A stretch of DNA of 64,000 nucleotides from Hypholoma sublateritium FD-334 SS-4 (GCA_000827495.1 KN817540.1:66480-130479); one strand, 5' to 3'. Positions 1-11,018 are shown, counted from the first letter of the stretch. Numbers and translations: made by a program. The notes: generated by a model from the letters alone, not told the origin.

Positions 1-1264
1 GTTGAATTGTTGTCTCGGACCCACCTTTACTCCATTTCTCCATTTCCATACAGCCCAGAATCTTCCGATTGCTATACCTATTCCAAAACTCGTGCTTGCG
101 TCTCCCCACCAGTCCAGATCGACTGCTTCTTCTTGCTGTAAGGGAAGCTCTGCTGGGATTATTTCTAGCAGGTCTACTATCCACTTGAGATCTTCTGCAA
201 CTGGATGTGGTATCTTCAACTGGGCTCTTGGCGACTGGAAGTTGCTGGCAAAGAGTGATAGGTTTCGGAGGAAAGGGCGAATAATGCGATATATGCATGA
301 GATNTGAACTAGTTTTCCATGTAAGCTGGCGGCATCGTGCGCGCTTGCTGTGAAACCTGCGTCCCTCCATAGTAGTATAAGGTTTANGGTCTTCTCCCGT
401 TTCTCTGGTGGAAGGCTCACGGAACGTGAAGGTAGGTTCCAATCGAATCCTATATATCTCTGCACTAAGGCTAGGGGCCGCAGCTTCTCTATGCTCCATG
501 GAACTCCTACTGATGCTGTAAGGTTGACAAATTCTCTTTCTGTCCAGGAATGATGCGGTAGTCGGATAACGAAAAAANTCATCCACCCATTTGAGTAANG
601 GCCCAAATCCTGCTTGAGAGTATATGTCCACAAGCATGTCTGCGACACATCCAAATACCCCTGCACTCGAAGCCATCCCGAACATGACGGCTCTGTCCAC
701 TCGCACTGTATTATTCCACCAAATACAAAGTGCGTTTTGCTGATCTGGACGAATGGGTGTCAATCGATATGCCGCTGATATATCAAATGTCGCGGCTAAA
801 CATCCTTCTGGCAAGGACAGAATGAGCTGAGCTGTTTTGTCNAATGTCCCCCACTCNGTTGGAAATTCATTCGGATCTATTCCTGCATTGACTGATTGGA
901 TTAGAGGATTATTCCTTGGGTAAGAAAGGTCTTGAATCATTCTGAATTTTGTGGAGTGCGGTTTCGGAACTAGCCCAATTGGAGAAGTCCTAAATGGTCC
1001 AATAATATGTTCAAGCTCATCTCGGGAATATGCCTTTGAATATCGGCCATTTGCATGTTCTCCTTCAATGTATCTTGAAATAAATGTTGGGTCCAATTCA
1101 GACGACGAATGGTTCTTGAATATGATAGTTTCTTTTGGTGGTGATTTGATTCCGACGTCAAATCCTTCTCGGAGCCCGGCTACTACATGCACCCATCTTT
1201 CCAAGATCCCAAGACTGCGCAAAAGATTTTCGACCTTTGGTACACTGAGCGGGGTAACCACCAT
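1..1264 (-). CDS. Reverse transcriptase / RNase H, partial (C-terminus outside window)
   Basis: Opens at the ATG at 1264, seven bases after the gag stop and in a different frame, and stays open to the window edge apart from N-containing codons. Visible blocks in order: SPIGLVPKPHSTKFRMIQDL (fingers), LAATFDISAAYRLTPI (first catalytic Asp), a VD(D/E)FF catalytic box whose third codon contains an N, and DWWGDASTSFGIGIAIG, an RNase H-like segment. Together they indicate RNA-dependent DNA polymerase plus RNase H of a DIRS-like element. About 420 residues are present. A tyrosine recombinase or YR-type methylase partner, if any, would lie outside the window. The open frame suggests a fairly recent copy. 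Confidence 0.72.
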   Translation of the reverse strand, partial: MVVTPLSVPKVENLLRSLGILERWVHVVAGLREGFDVGIKSPPKETIIFKNHSSSELDPTFISRYIEGEHANGRYSKAYSRDELEHIIGPFRTSPIGLVPKPHSTKFRMIQDLSYPRNNPLIQSVNAGIDPNEFPXEWGTXDKTAQLILSLPEGCLAATFDISAAYRLTPIRPDQQNALCIWWNNTVRVDRAVMFGMASSAGVFGCVADMLVDIYSQAGFGXLLKWVDXFFRYPTTASFLDRKRICQPYSISRSSMEHREAAAPSLSAEIYRIRLEPTFTFREPSTRETGEDXKPYTTMEGRRFHSKRARCRQLTWKTSSXLMHISHYSPFPPKPITLCQQLPVAKSPVEDTTSSCRRSQVDSRPARNNPSRASLTARRSSRSGLVGRRKHEFWNRYSNRKILGCMEMEKWSKGGSETTIQ

Positions 1265-1271
1265 CCTCGGA

Positions 1272-2940
1272 TCAGATTCTCGATCCAAACCTGTTTGTAC
1301 ATGCTCTCGCTCCATGAGATGTGTCTTCACAGAGACTGCATGCATGGGTACTGATGCAGCTGACTCCGTAATGGCATCTCGAATCCTTGGCCCAGTTGTA
1401 GCAGTATAACTTGTTGTTGGGTGCCATGAGTGCATTCTTGCTCCTCGCTCCAACTGCAAGTTTTGCCACTGGTTTGCCTGCTGATGTTGATTCTGCTTTG
1501 CAATCTGCAGGTAGGTGTCCTGCAAAGCCACATCGAAAGCAAATATTTCCAAGCCTAGGTTGCTTGCTATTATGGTACCCATGTGACGTGAACCCCGAGT
1601 CTGGTGCTTGNCGTTTCGATGGTGAGTGTGAGTTTGATGATCCTTGGTTGAATCCTGAGGCCGCTGACGAGAAGCTTGGCCCTTGNGTTGCTGACAGATT
1701 CAATGAGCCACTCGTTTCAACAAGAAGACGGCTTGTNGTTAGGGATAGGCATTCATGGTCCAANGTGCTAATATCATGCTTCGGGTTCAGATGCACCAGC
1801 TCTCTCTGCTGGATGTCGTAGTCCACTGCAATTGCCCAACCATGGGTTCCTTGGATCTCGATTACTACCTGGTGGTGTGCTGCAAAGTCATCTGCCCGAC
1901 TATCACCATGATGAACTCTGACCCGTTTCTCCATGGTGCGCGAAGCTGTCATCCAGTCAGGAAAACTAATTAGCCTCTCGGTCTTCCTGTCTAACGTCTT
2001 TGATGTCAGGCCCCCATGTGCATTGATTATGAACTCCTCGTTGCTGTGGAGAGCCTTTGTCTTCGCTGATTTTGTGAGGCTTGTATACGGAATATACTTG
2101 AATGCAGCAATCACATCATCCACTTTCGCCGCTATGGCTAGCCAATGAGACAATGATCAGCATGTTGTCATAATTCTAATTTGCCCATGGCACTGAAGAT
2201 ATGGCGCCTGAGCTACAATGCTCGCGCTTGGTATTTGTGTCCATTGACAAACTATGAACCACTCCTATCGAGTGTTCACTATGACAAAACCACCGACGCC
2301 TATCGCGTGGTTGGGTGTCTGCTACTCCATGTCTAATTTGACTGACATTGATGGATGACGCTCTCCCTGACCCCGTATACAAGATGATAAAGGTGAATTT
2401 GAAGGACTTACTCATTCTAAGAGAGTTCTCTTTGAACCCCCGTTGCACATCTGGAAGTACCACTTTCTTTGCCTCTTTCTCCTTTCTCCATACGAGTGAC
2501 GCCGCTCGTTCCAATCTTGCTCTTTCTGCCGCCTCTTCATCTAAGAATAACTGCTGTCCACGCCAATCTCCATCTGGCAATCCTTGCTGTGCATCGTTAT
2601 GATTGCCTTGATCGTTTCCGAGTCTTTGGTCAGCGCCCTGAGCACCAGTCGTGCGCGCTGCTGCTTCTCTCCGAGCTGTAGCAAGTTCCTCTCGAAGTTG
2701 AGCATTCTCATTCTGTAGGATTTGCATCCTCTCTGTCGCTGTGTTGTCTCCTTCTTCTCNAGTTCCACGATGACTACCTCGANGATTAGAGCTTGCCCCA
2801 TACATATCTTGCTCCGGTTGGAAGCTCGGTGTGTGCTCGCGACTACGTGTGCTTCTCTGTGTGCTACTGCCCTCCTGGGTAGTTCTCTGAAGGTGTAAAC
2901 CCAGATGAGCACCTGTGTTGNTGAACGATGAATTCGTCAT
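1272..2940 (-). CDS. Gag-like protein with zinc knuckle (spliced)
   Basis: Starts at the ATG at 2940. The first exon is rich in Ser, Thr and Arg and has a predicted coiled coil around LQNENAQLREELATARRE. A likely intron runs from 2411 to 2138 (GTAAGT donor, CTAG acceptor). Splicing it joins the two open frames in phase and removes a stretch of unconvincing sequence. The second exon ends with a CCHC knuckle CFRCGFAGHLPADC, typical of retroelement gag proteins that bind RNA. The stop is at 1272 and the RT frame begins a few bases later, as expected for a gag-pol arrangement using reinitiation or frameshifting. Several codons contain N, so the product cannot be read exactly. The intron is an inference; without it the first frame ends at 2176. 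Confidence 0.6.
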
Positions 2941-4779
2941 CTACGAAAAACTACGCAATGATATGAGAAAGAACAGATGGATATAGGTACTTTCGCGTCG
3001 CTGGACGATGTGCGACGTGAATCGGAAGAAAAGATGTCGTGGGAAGAAAAACAGTCAACGGCTTATGCTTGCCGCTCGCGTGGACGCTGGTGCTCTCACC
3101 ACACTTCGTGCACCCCGCTAAGTCCTGAATTCCTCCGGTGACCGTTCCGCTAAAATTGGAGGCCATTTCCTGTATGTACATTGTTGTCAAAATACAGAAG
3201 TAAAAGTCATGGAATCTCAGTTGCTCACGTCGGGTCTCGAAGTCGGGTGGCCTCCAGCGTATGATCCTCCGCTCGTTCGTGGGGGCGGTTGGGAACTTTA
3301 TATGTAGAAAAATCACAGTTTGTAACAGTTAGGCTCCTTCGCAACCCTAATAATAACAGACGATAGTCGATCTTTGGGCGATCTACAAAATACGGCGCGT
3401 GAGATCATATAGCATACGTAGTGCCAGTGCACACCTTTCGTCCGTCTCCAGGTAGCAAATCAGCTAGTACCTCCCTGGAACAACCAAGCTACGATTGCTG
3501 ATTACCTCTATTTTCTAACCCCTTGGATTCCTTTGACTGTCCGGGCGTCCACTATGAAGGATACCGATAAATCAAGCTGTGTCGGTGGGAGGCTGTAAGC
3601 TTCATGGTTAGGAAGCTGTGCAGAGCTTCGAAACGCCCACAAAATCAAGGGCCAAAACAACATTCAAGTTATCCATCAAGAGTATTGCATGGGTATTGGG
3701 TGGTAAATTTACAACGTCCATATCTCAGGGGATACACGTGCTAGTAGGGTGTATGAAGTGCCCAAGTCAGGACTGGGGACTTCTAGGCTCATTCACACCC
3801 TTACAAAGCCGCATTCCATCGCCACAGCATACCGGCAGTGCGCTGTGAAAATCGGCCACTAAGTACTGTCCAGAGGAATCAAAATATTGAGCACACGCAC
3901 CCGACATAGGTCCGCTTATGTCCCTTTAAGGCTTGAATTCACTTCAGCGACACGAGGAACGAAGACTCACGGAGGGTCTTCGATATCTCTTCTAAAAAAA
4001 GCGCTGGCTACGTCCTTGTAAGTGGGGTAAATCGGAGGCTGGAAGAAATGAGCAGCGGGCGCCAACACGCGACTGGTGTCAAGGACGCTGCTTTACCACT
4101 GGTAGGAAATCTTCTACTCGGGCTTTGACATGGGCTTTGAGTGCGCAGCTGCGATGAAGCAAGCGCCAGCTTTTGGGATTGTGCGAAACATATGTGTACA
4201 GGTGTACAGGGACCGCATCTGAGATTCGCAGTGAACTTGTGTCGTGTTAGTAGCTACCGCAATGTCAGGCGGAAAGAGTTCATATTATTGTGCTAGCGAC
4301 AGTTGAGATGCCTGAACCGAGCGGGGAGGCGAGGCAGAAAGGACAACTCCAGGATGTAGAGGATCGATGGAGGGAAATGGCCACAGGCCGAAGAGCATAC
4401 TACGAGTTCAAATAGTCACGAGTGCAGGGTGTACACGCAGGCGGGGCCGGAGTGGTGGTTTGGTGCATCTCCTCAGAATCAAGACGGCAGAGAGAAAACA
4501 AACCAGAGCGGCGGTCCGGAATATGGATGTCCGGAAAATCCTTCCACGTGACCGTGGGAAGAACGACAAATACATACAAGCCAACCTTCAGCGGGTCAGT
4601 GTACTAGCCAAACCAGCGCCCACAACCAACTGTCTCATCTCATACTTACCTGTCGACATAAAGCTGCTGCTTTTGAAACTTGGATCGTAGCGGAAAAGAA
4701 CAGAGAAGCCGCCTTCAATTCAAGTTCGCTCAACCCCCACGGGTATACTATATATCCACTTTTATCAGACATGTCCGGT
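2941..4779. other. Intergenic, with possible relics of a membrane-protein family
   Basis: No convincing gene. On the minus strand at about 3170-3060 a short frame reads SNFSGTVTGGIQDLAGC, which resembles the amino terminus LPTLSGTLVGGIQDISALL of the large membrane protein encoded at 7500-11018. The similarity stops quickly. A weaker echo (SISQGIHVLVGC) occurs on the plus strand at about 3725. Both could be decayed fragments of the same family. The rest, including the stretch upstream of the P450, shows nothing I can name. Confidence 0.3.
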
Positions 4780-4858
4780 ATGGTCACGACTTCTTCGGGC
4801 GGGACGTGGCATGCTAGCTTCTTTCTTCTCAATCTTCTCATATACTGCATATAATATT

Positions 4859-4867
4859 GATATAAAG
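4859..4867 (+). promoter_or_regulatory. TATA box of P450 copy A
   Basis: The motif GATATAAAG lies about 60 nt upstream of the start codon at 4923. It is kept in the inverted copy together with the following CAATAAATCCATCA block, which supports a functional core promoter. Confidence 0.55.
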
Positions 4868-4922
4868 GGATGTCAATAAATCCATCACGGCTCTCTGACG
4901 TTCTTATCTATCAAGTCTCTGG

Positions 4923-7260
4923 ATGTACGCCGACCTGATTCAGCTCATTGCGGCGCTTGCCGTTGCATACCTTCTCTACTATCTTCTACGATGGAATAAC
5001 CTTCGAAAATCGATGCCTCCTGGTCCACTAGGTCTTCCGTGGGTTGGAAATCGCTACCAGCTCCCCGCCATTCGACCATGGACTAAATTCGCGGAGTGGA
5101 ACAAGCAATATGGTGCGGTCACTTCTATATTCTTGGGTTCGACACCTGTTATAAGTAGGTTCCCGTGAACTATTTCTCAAATATATATTTCATCTTTTGC
5201 GCTAGTTCTTGGGACCGCTCAACCTGCATGGGATTTGCTTGAGAAGCGATCCGACATATATTCTAGTCGGCCTCGGTTTGTAGTCGCGTGAGTGTCCTCA
5301 GTTCCATACGCCAGTAGCACGCGAGGCTTACGTCGATGGAAGTGGGGAAATCCTCTCCGACAACATGCGTGGGCTCATGCTCCCAAACAACGACGCCTGG
5401 CGCAGATGGCGTAAGGTGCGTAGTACCCCACACTGTACTAAGAATAGAAACACCCTGAGTACGCCGCCAGGTTCTTCACATCGGATTTCACTCGCGTCAG
5501 GCCGCCACGTATAACGAGATCCAGTCTTTGGAGTCCAAGCTCGTCCTCAAGCAAATTCTTGTCGACCCAAGCGGTTATGAGCGCCATCTGCAACGGTATG
5601 CGGCGAGCGTCGTCGTATCTGTCACCTATGGCAAGCGTATCAATAGCGTTGATGAATGGGTAGTTAAAGAGCAAATGGATGCTGTTGACTGTGAGTTTTA
5701 CACGACTTCGTCTAATTTCCATAACAAACAACTTTCATTTGTTTGACAGATTTGGTCAGGTAAATGATTTTCGTGTTGAATGGGTTACTTTCTAAATATT
5801 GGACGTTGATATCTCGCCAATTCCAGTGTGAAGTAAGTGTCGTTTTCCTGTACGCAAGTAGAAGAATGTTTACCTTATATTTATAATCAGTATTCCTGGA
5901 AAATATCTCGTAGAATCCTGGCCGTGGCTTCTAAAATTACCAGTGAGTTGATATTTAAACCTCGGACGCGACATTATCTAAAACTCGTTGACCATAGAAA
6001 TCCCTGCAATGGTTCCGAAAGGAACCAGAAGTGCGGAAAGCACGCGATATCCACTTTCTCATGCATCTATACAACGATGTCAAGAAAAGGATGAAGGATG
6101 GCTCAATCCCAGAGTGTCTGACAACTCAATGTATAGCAAACATGACCAAGCTCGGAATGGACGAAGTTGAGTTAGCATATGCAGCATCGAGCCCATTCGG
6201 TGCTGGAATTGAGACGGTCAGTGGTCGGCTAGGCTGAAAAATGTCAAGTAAAGACTCATACTACCCGCAGACTGCGGGAACTACAACGACGCTGATATGT
6301 GAGCGAATAAATATTGAAAAGAAAGGGAAATATCGGACTCATTTCATCATCTTACCGTAGTGGCGATGCTTCATTTTCCACGGGTACAAAAGCGAGCTCA
6401 AGCCGAACTTGACGCCGTAGTTGGTCAGGATCGCATGCCTGAATACGAAGACAGAGAAAATCTCCCGTATATACGGGCGCTTATAAACGAGACCTTGAGG
6501 TGTGCTACCCTTTGGATTCTATTCCAGTATCATGTAACGAGAGGCCATTCCGAGATGGCGCCCTGTGGCCATCCTTGGAGGAACACCGCATGCCGTCACT
6601 ACCGACGACGTCTACAATGGCATGTAAGCCACGGGATTCCCAATATAATCGGAAGTCTGTTTTTACGAAGTGCTTGTAGGTTCATTCCGAAAGGGTCAAC
6701 CGTATTCGCCAATTTCCAGTAAGCGGCTGCAAACATTTTCATCTTACCGACCTACTAATATATACATATTTTCAAGCGGTATCATGAAGGATCCTGGTGG
6801 GTTATGAAAGGAAGTAACACTTACATCCCGCTCAACAGTCGTCCCATAGAGATGTTTCCCCAGCCGGAGGAATTCCGGCCAGAACGCTTTCTGGAGACGA
6901 CCGACCCGCGCCTGAAGAACTTCGAGTTGCCCTTCGGGTTTGGACGCAGATCATGCCCAGGGATCCACCTTGCACTCAACTCTCTGTTCATCAACATCTC
7001 GCGCATCCTGTGGGCCTTTGACATCAAGCCGGCCCTCGACAAACAGGGTAACGACGTCATCCCAGGTATGTAACACGCTCTTCGCGGTCTGAAGGACCTA
7101 TCTCATCTACTGTATGTACCCAGATTCGAACAACTATACCCTCGGATTCAATTCGCGTCCTGTCAGCTTCGACTGTCGATTTATTCCTCGCAGTGGCAAA
7201 GTAAAAGCCTGCGTGAAATCGGATTGGCAGGCTGCTCAATCTCGCTTAGAGTCATGGTAA
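4923..7260 (+). CDS. Cytochrome P450 monooxygenase, intact copy
   Basis: Microsomal haem-thiolate monooxygenase, substrate unknown. Fifteen exons can be assembled: 4923-5154, 5206-5287, 5343-5415, 5471-5690, 5750-5759, 5827-5832, 5891-5942, 5998-6216, 6271-6298, 6361-6499, 6555-6623, 6680-6718, 6777-6796, 6850-7065, 7124-7260. They total 1542 nt, an uninterrupted 513-residue protein, normal for the family. Two are micro-exons of 10 and 6 nt. Visible in order: N-terminal membrane anchor, proline hinge PPGPLGLPWVGN, I-helix AGTTTT, K-helix ETLR, PERF block (RPERFLE) and the haem loop FGFGRRSCPG with the Cys ligand. It resembles basidiomycete P450s related to O-methylsterigmatocystin oxidoreductases, though I cannot assign a CYP family number. 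No PKS, NRPS or terpene synthase is nearby. Confidence 0.93.
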
Positions 7261-7499
7261 TAGAATGCTGCTACCACATAATATAAGTAACCTACGCCTG
7301 GCGTAAACCGGCAGTGGCTAGATTGAGATCGTGATGAACGACGGAATGAACAGTCTGAAAGGCACTATTGCGTAAAATTTGAGGTGCTATAACGAGCAGC
7401 ATATGTGGAACGTAACATATCGGACGCTGTAAAAATCATTCAACTTTCAAAGATAGGGTATAAACAGGACCGTCGGAATACTTACATTCATCGTTAGGT

Positions 7500-10400
7500 T
7501 TACGGATCTGCAGGACCGTCGCCGGAAGCATGAACTTGAACCATACGTATGGGGAGAAATACATCTGATAACCCATACACTCCTTCTGCTAGCGAAATGG
7601 TAAGCTCAACTGGTTTTTCGACATTCAAATAGGCTGCCGGAAGCTCGACGTCCTCATCGGCGAAGTTTAACTTGACCGCTTGGGATGTACCCCAAGTGCG
7701 TTCAAGGGATTGACTGTTCAATTTGATGTCCACCTTTCCATTGATAGTTGTCATGCAGTGTCGTAATCTGATGATATGATCTCTTTTTTTGCGGGTATGG
7801 AATGTGACTGTACATCGTGATGAGCCTGTTACCTTGAAGAGAAGGTATGGACGACCTTTGCGGCGATAGTCGGTGACAAATACGTTCTCGTAAAGACACG
7901 TATCTTGCTTTGCGGCGACGGCTTCGCATACATTGGACTGCACTACGTTGAGAATTTCTTTCTCAGCAGTCTCCCCTAAGTTTGAAGAAAATCCCCTGAT
8001 CGACTTGACGCCTTTCAAAACCAGTAAAATGTCCTCGACGGTCAGCTTTGTTGACTCCCTGACGTCAAGAAACGTGAAATCCTGGCTTCTTAATAGCGCT
8101 CGAATCATATTCTGCGGACCACCCACTGCCTTGATAGAAGTATCGGAGAGGTAAAGATATTTTTGATTTTTGTCTAGGAGCCGTCGCCTTTCTTGAAGCG
8201 ATTCGGTGCTCCAATACATTAAGAGGTTGTCAGCGTTGCCTGTTAGAACGCGGTCGTTCTGCAGTTCCTTGATATCTGTCCTTTGGTAGTTCATGCTGGT
8301 GGACACCCGGTCAGCCCTCTCACGACATCTGCCCACAATAAGTTCGAACTCGTGGAGATCATTTTGAAGGATTTTGCTTTCGATTTTCCCAAATTCCTGG
8401 GTCCTCAGGGCCATTTGGAGCGCTTCAAAAATGGTAACTTTGGATTTGCCTCGGAGAGCCGTTGCGTTTGATCTCATTTCGTCAGTGAGAAGCGCCCTCC
8501 TCGCTGAAAGAGGTAGGCGTGGGGTCCAACTACTCCAAGGCTTACATTCTAGTATATCCCCCGTCCGAGTCAAGATTTTTAACCACTCTGCCGAAATTGC
8601 TTCCCCCGTTAAGTCGTAATATCTCCTTTCGCAGATCCTCCTTTGCGTGAGGTTGGCTTGCTTTCTCAAGCGTTGATGCATATTCTCCATATGCAGGGAC
8701 CAGGTCTTGTCGATTAGGCTCTCCCTTTCGCCCGCCAATCGGGCCGTCAATTTTCCTTTCCTGATCCTCTCACTGTGCTGCTCGCTTCTGTCGGGTTCTC
8801 CTGTTGCACCAGCGAAAGTGCCCGTTACAACAGAATCAACCATGTTTTCGTGATGCGCCTGGACATGTTCATCCCATTTTGTCGCCGTATCCATCAGGAA
8901 CCACTCCATGGAAGTCCAACATTCGATGAGCAAGTATTCCGCTTTGTTGGCCTCGTATTTCTGCGCAACGCTCATCAGGGACTCCGAATCCTCGAAGACC
9001 GGAATAACAGGCACGTCCTGGAAAAGCTCCTCGGTGAATAATCCGATGTACAACTCGATCCATTCTTCAAGCTGCAGGCACATATATCTCCGCCGTCTTT
9101 CCATCTGGCCGTGGCGTAGGTAGGTCATGTCTTCCTTCGTCAAAATAATGCGACTCTCAACGACTTCACGTTCGACACTCGCTTCCATCATACCCACTTT
9201 CTTCTCGCTTGGTCGTTGCATGTCCCATGTTTTCCCAAAGGTAGCTTTGCTTGATTTTCGATTTTGTAGTTGAGAAAGAATCGCGTCATACTGTGACGTT
9301 AGTTGATCCATGAACCTAGCATCTGCAGTGAGGAAATGTGTTTCAAATTCCGTGGCGCCTTCCTGCAAGTCAACCCTGAAATTGACTACCGTGCTTCCGG
9401 GGACGCGCTCGAGGGTGGATATGTACACGAAAAACGAGCTGCCCATGTTTCTTTTGAAAAGAATCCTGCTCTCCTGCTCCTGGTAGGCAGATATTATTAC
9501 ACAAAGCACTCCATCTTCCAAGGATGGTGTCTGGCTGGCGTCACTGCTAATGAACTGAGGCTCGTCGGCGGCAGTGAAGATATAATATAGAGCAACATCG
9601 TTCACATCGAACGAAGGCAAGGGGCCCGTATATGTGACAATATCTTCGAGAAAGTTATTGGCTCTCGCAACGGGAGCCAGACCGCCTTCGGTGATTTCTT
9701 CTAAAGATATATTGCACGTTATCAGAGGGGGATGTGTTGCCAGCTGAAGTTTGAAAATGATGCCCTCCGAGTCATCCCAGGATGGATTTAGAGCCCATAC
9801 AAGAATCCGAATAATAGAGAGCAGTGCTTCCAATACGAGCCATACCACTGGGCCGAATGTATCATTTGTCGAATGTTGTATGAGGTAGAAGCAACCGATA
9901 TATCCACCGACAGTAAGAGCTATACCTATCACAAGTGTGAAGCCGAGAATGGGGGTTATCCAGAGGGGGACAAATTTGTTCATTGAATCCAACTGTCTTT
10001 CGTATTCTGTCGTATATATCTTCTGGATTATTGGTCGATGAACCTGACTTTCACGGCCTCCAGTATCATGAGGCTGGCCTTCGAGGTTTCCGGTGGCGTG
10101 ATCCTGGCTTTTACGGTCTTTGGTTGCATGAGCCTGGCTTTCAAGGTCTGCAGGGGCATGTGCCTGGTTTTGACGGTCTTCGGTGGCTAGCCACTTTTGC
10201 AATGTCCATATGCACGTCTCCGATGCTACATCAACGTTCCAATATTGCTTTTGTTCGTGCGCGCTATTAAGCTCGGATCCTGTTTGGATGATTGACTCCA
10301 GGTCTATTCCGGCCTTCTTTGCTAGTCGATCGATCGTGACGAAGAGCAGTCGCATCTTCAGCAAGACCGAAATGCGTATTTGCATTAAGAACTGCGCCGC

Positions 10401-11018
10401 GATCACGCAAAAAGCAGAGCCTAGCACACGGGCAACGGGAAATCCCCAACCGGAAGGGAATATACTGAACCTGTCGGGATCCATAGGTCGAGAGTGCTGT
10501 GAATTGTGAATGATGAGGATATAGGGCAGAAGCCCAGCCGTTGCGATGACCAAGGAAAAGGACACAAGCATAACATTCCACCGCAAAACCCCTTGACCAT
10601 GCCCCAAGGAAACCGTCAGGTCCTCCACGTTCTCGATATGTTCATCATCCAGCATTGCCTCTAGCCGACTCTCTGCGAGGAATCGCTTCGGGTGACGAGG
10701 ATCTAACGCAATCATGGGCGCTACAACGCCGGCTGGATAGAATCCGCCATCATTGAGTTTCTTCGCGCCCAGAAATCGGTACCGTTGGATGTTGAAACTC
10801 GCTATAAGGATATTGAAGGCCGCGCGCACAATACCCAGACTCCCGAAGATGGAAATGGGGGTGATGGACGAATAAAGAAACCCTCTATCAAGCGCAGATC
10901 CTACATGTGTCTCACATTGTTCCGTTCCTAGAAGTGGCAGAAGTGCTGAGATGTCCTGAATGCCTCCAACGAGGGTTCCACTGAGGGTGGGCAAAGCCAT
11001 TAATGATTGGCTGGACAT
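7500..11018 (-). CDS. Large multi-pass membrane protein, function unknown (1172 aa)
   Basis: Single exon starting at the ATG at 11018. I do not recognise a named domain; it looks like a fungal lineage-specific family. About five hydrophobic segments can be seen: two near the amino end (around residues 50-75 and 150-175), one at about 200-225, and two at about 345-405. A repeat-rich, charged cytoplasmic-looking stretch sits at about residues 280-330. The carboxy-terminal two thirds are soluble, acidic and basic in turn, with many Arg/Glu-rich helices that could form coiled coils. The N-terminal block GGIQDISALLPLLGTEQCE is the most distinctive segment, and a fragment like it occurs near 3.1 kb. 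Transport, scaffold or signalling roles cannot be told apart from sequence. Confidence 0.85.
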   Translation of the reverse strand: MSSQSLMALPTLSGTLVGGIQDISALLPLLGTEQCETHVGSALDRGFLYSSITPISIFGSLGIVRAAFNILIASFNIQRYRFLGAKKLNDGGFYPAGVVAPMIALDPRHPKRFLAESRLEAMLDDEHIENVEDLTVSLGHGQGVLRWNVMLVSFSLVIATAGLLPYILIIHNSQHSRPMDPDRFSIFPSGWGFPVARVLGSAFCVIAAQFLMQIRISVLLKMRLLFVTIDRLAKKAGIDLESIIQTGSELNSAHEQKQYWNVDVASETCIWTLQKWLATEDRQNQAHAPADLESQAHATKDRKSQDHATGNLEGQPHDTGGRESQVHRPIIQKIYTTEYERQLDSMNKFVPLWITPILGFTLVIGIALTVGGYIGCFYLIQHSTNDTFGPVVWLVLEALLSIIRILVWALNPSWDDSEGIIFKLQLATHPPLITCNISLEEITEGGLAPVARANNFLEDIVTYTGPLPSFDVNDVALYYIFTAADEPQFISSDASQTPSLEDGVLCVIISAYQEQESRILFKRNMGSSFFVYISTLERVPGSTVVNFRVDLQEGATEFETHFLTADARFMDQLTSQYDAILSQLQNRKSSKATFGKTWDMQRPSEKKVGMMEASVEREVVESRIILTKEDMTYLRHGQMERRRRYMCLQLEEWIELYIGLFTEELFQDVPVIPVFEDSESLMSVAQKYEANKAEYLLIECWTSMEWFLMDTATKWDEHVQAHHENMVDSVVTGTFAGATGEPDRSEQHSERIRKGKLTARLAGERESLIDKTWSLHMENMHQRLRKQANLTQRRICERRYYDLTGEAISAEWLKILTRTGDILECKPWSSWTPRLPLSARRALLTDEMRSNATALRGKSKVTIFEALQMALRTQEFGKIESKILQNDLHEFELIVGRCRERADRVSTSMNYQRTDIKELQNDRVLTGNADNLLMYWSTESLQERRRLLDKNQKYLYLSDTSIKAVGGPQNMIRALLRSQDFTFLDVRESTKLTVEDILLVLKGVKSIRGFSSNLGETAEKEILNVVQSNVCEAVAAKQDTCLYENVFVTDYRRKGRPYLLFKVTGSSRCTVTFHTRKKRDHIIRLRHCMTTINGKVDIKLNSQSLERTWGTSQAVKLNFADEDVELPAAYLNVEKPVELTISLAEGVYGLSDVFLPIRMVQVHASGDGPADP
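10036..10178 (-). repeat. 30-bp tandem repeats inside the membrane-protein gene
   Basis: About four and a half degenerate 30-bp units encode ten-residue repeats of the form SQ-x-HAT-x-D/N-x-E/K (for example SQAHATKDRK, SQDHATGNLE, GQPHDTGGRE). The reading frame is kept through all units, so copy-number changes would be tolerated. The units lie in the hydrophilic loop between two groups of membrane segments. Confidence 0.75.

Larger units (their letters stand above)
1..2940 (-). mobile_element. DIRS-like retroelement, left-truncated by the window edge
   Basis: Two consecutive minus-strand reading frames make up the element: a gag-like protein with a CCHC zinc knuckle, then a reverse transcriptase with an RNase H-like domain that runs off the window. 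The RT carries the blocks IGPFRTSPIGLVPKP and KFRMIQDLSYP followed by a DAST RNase H motif. From memory this arrangement resembles DIRS/tyrosine-recombinase elements more than copia or gypsy. No recombinase, terminal repeat or target duplication is visible, so the class is tentative. Thirteen N characters lie between about 300 and 2925 and I noticed none elsewhere, which suggests a multi-copy element collapsed in assembly. The frames are otherwise open. Confidence 0.7.
4780..7260 (+). repeat. Inverted gene duplication, copy A (partner 42104-44570)
   Basis: This segment, comprising about 140 bp of promoter and the whole P450 gene, recurs in inverted orientation at 42104-44570. Exons, introns and the promoter block from about 4780 (including GCTAGCTTCTTTCTTC and the TATA region) align throughout. 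Similarity ends abruptly at the stop codon and fades upstream of the promoter. Confidence 0.85.
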
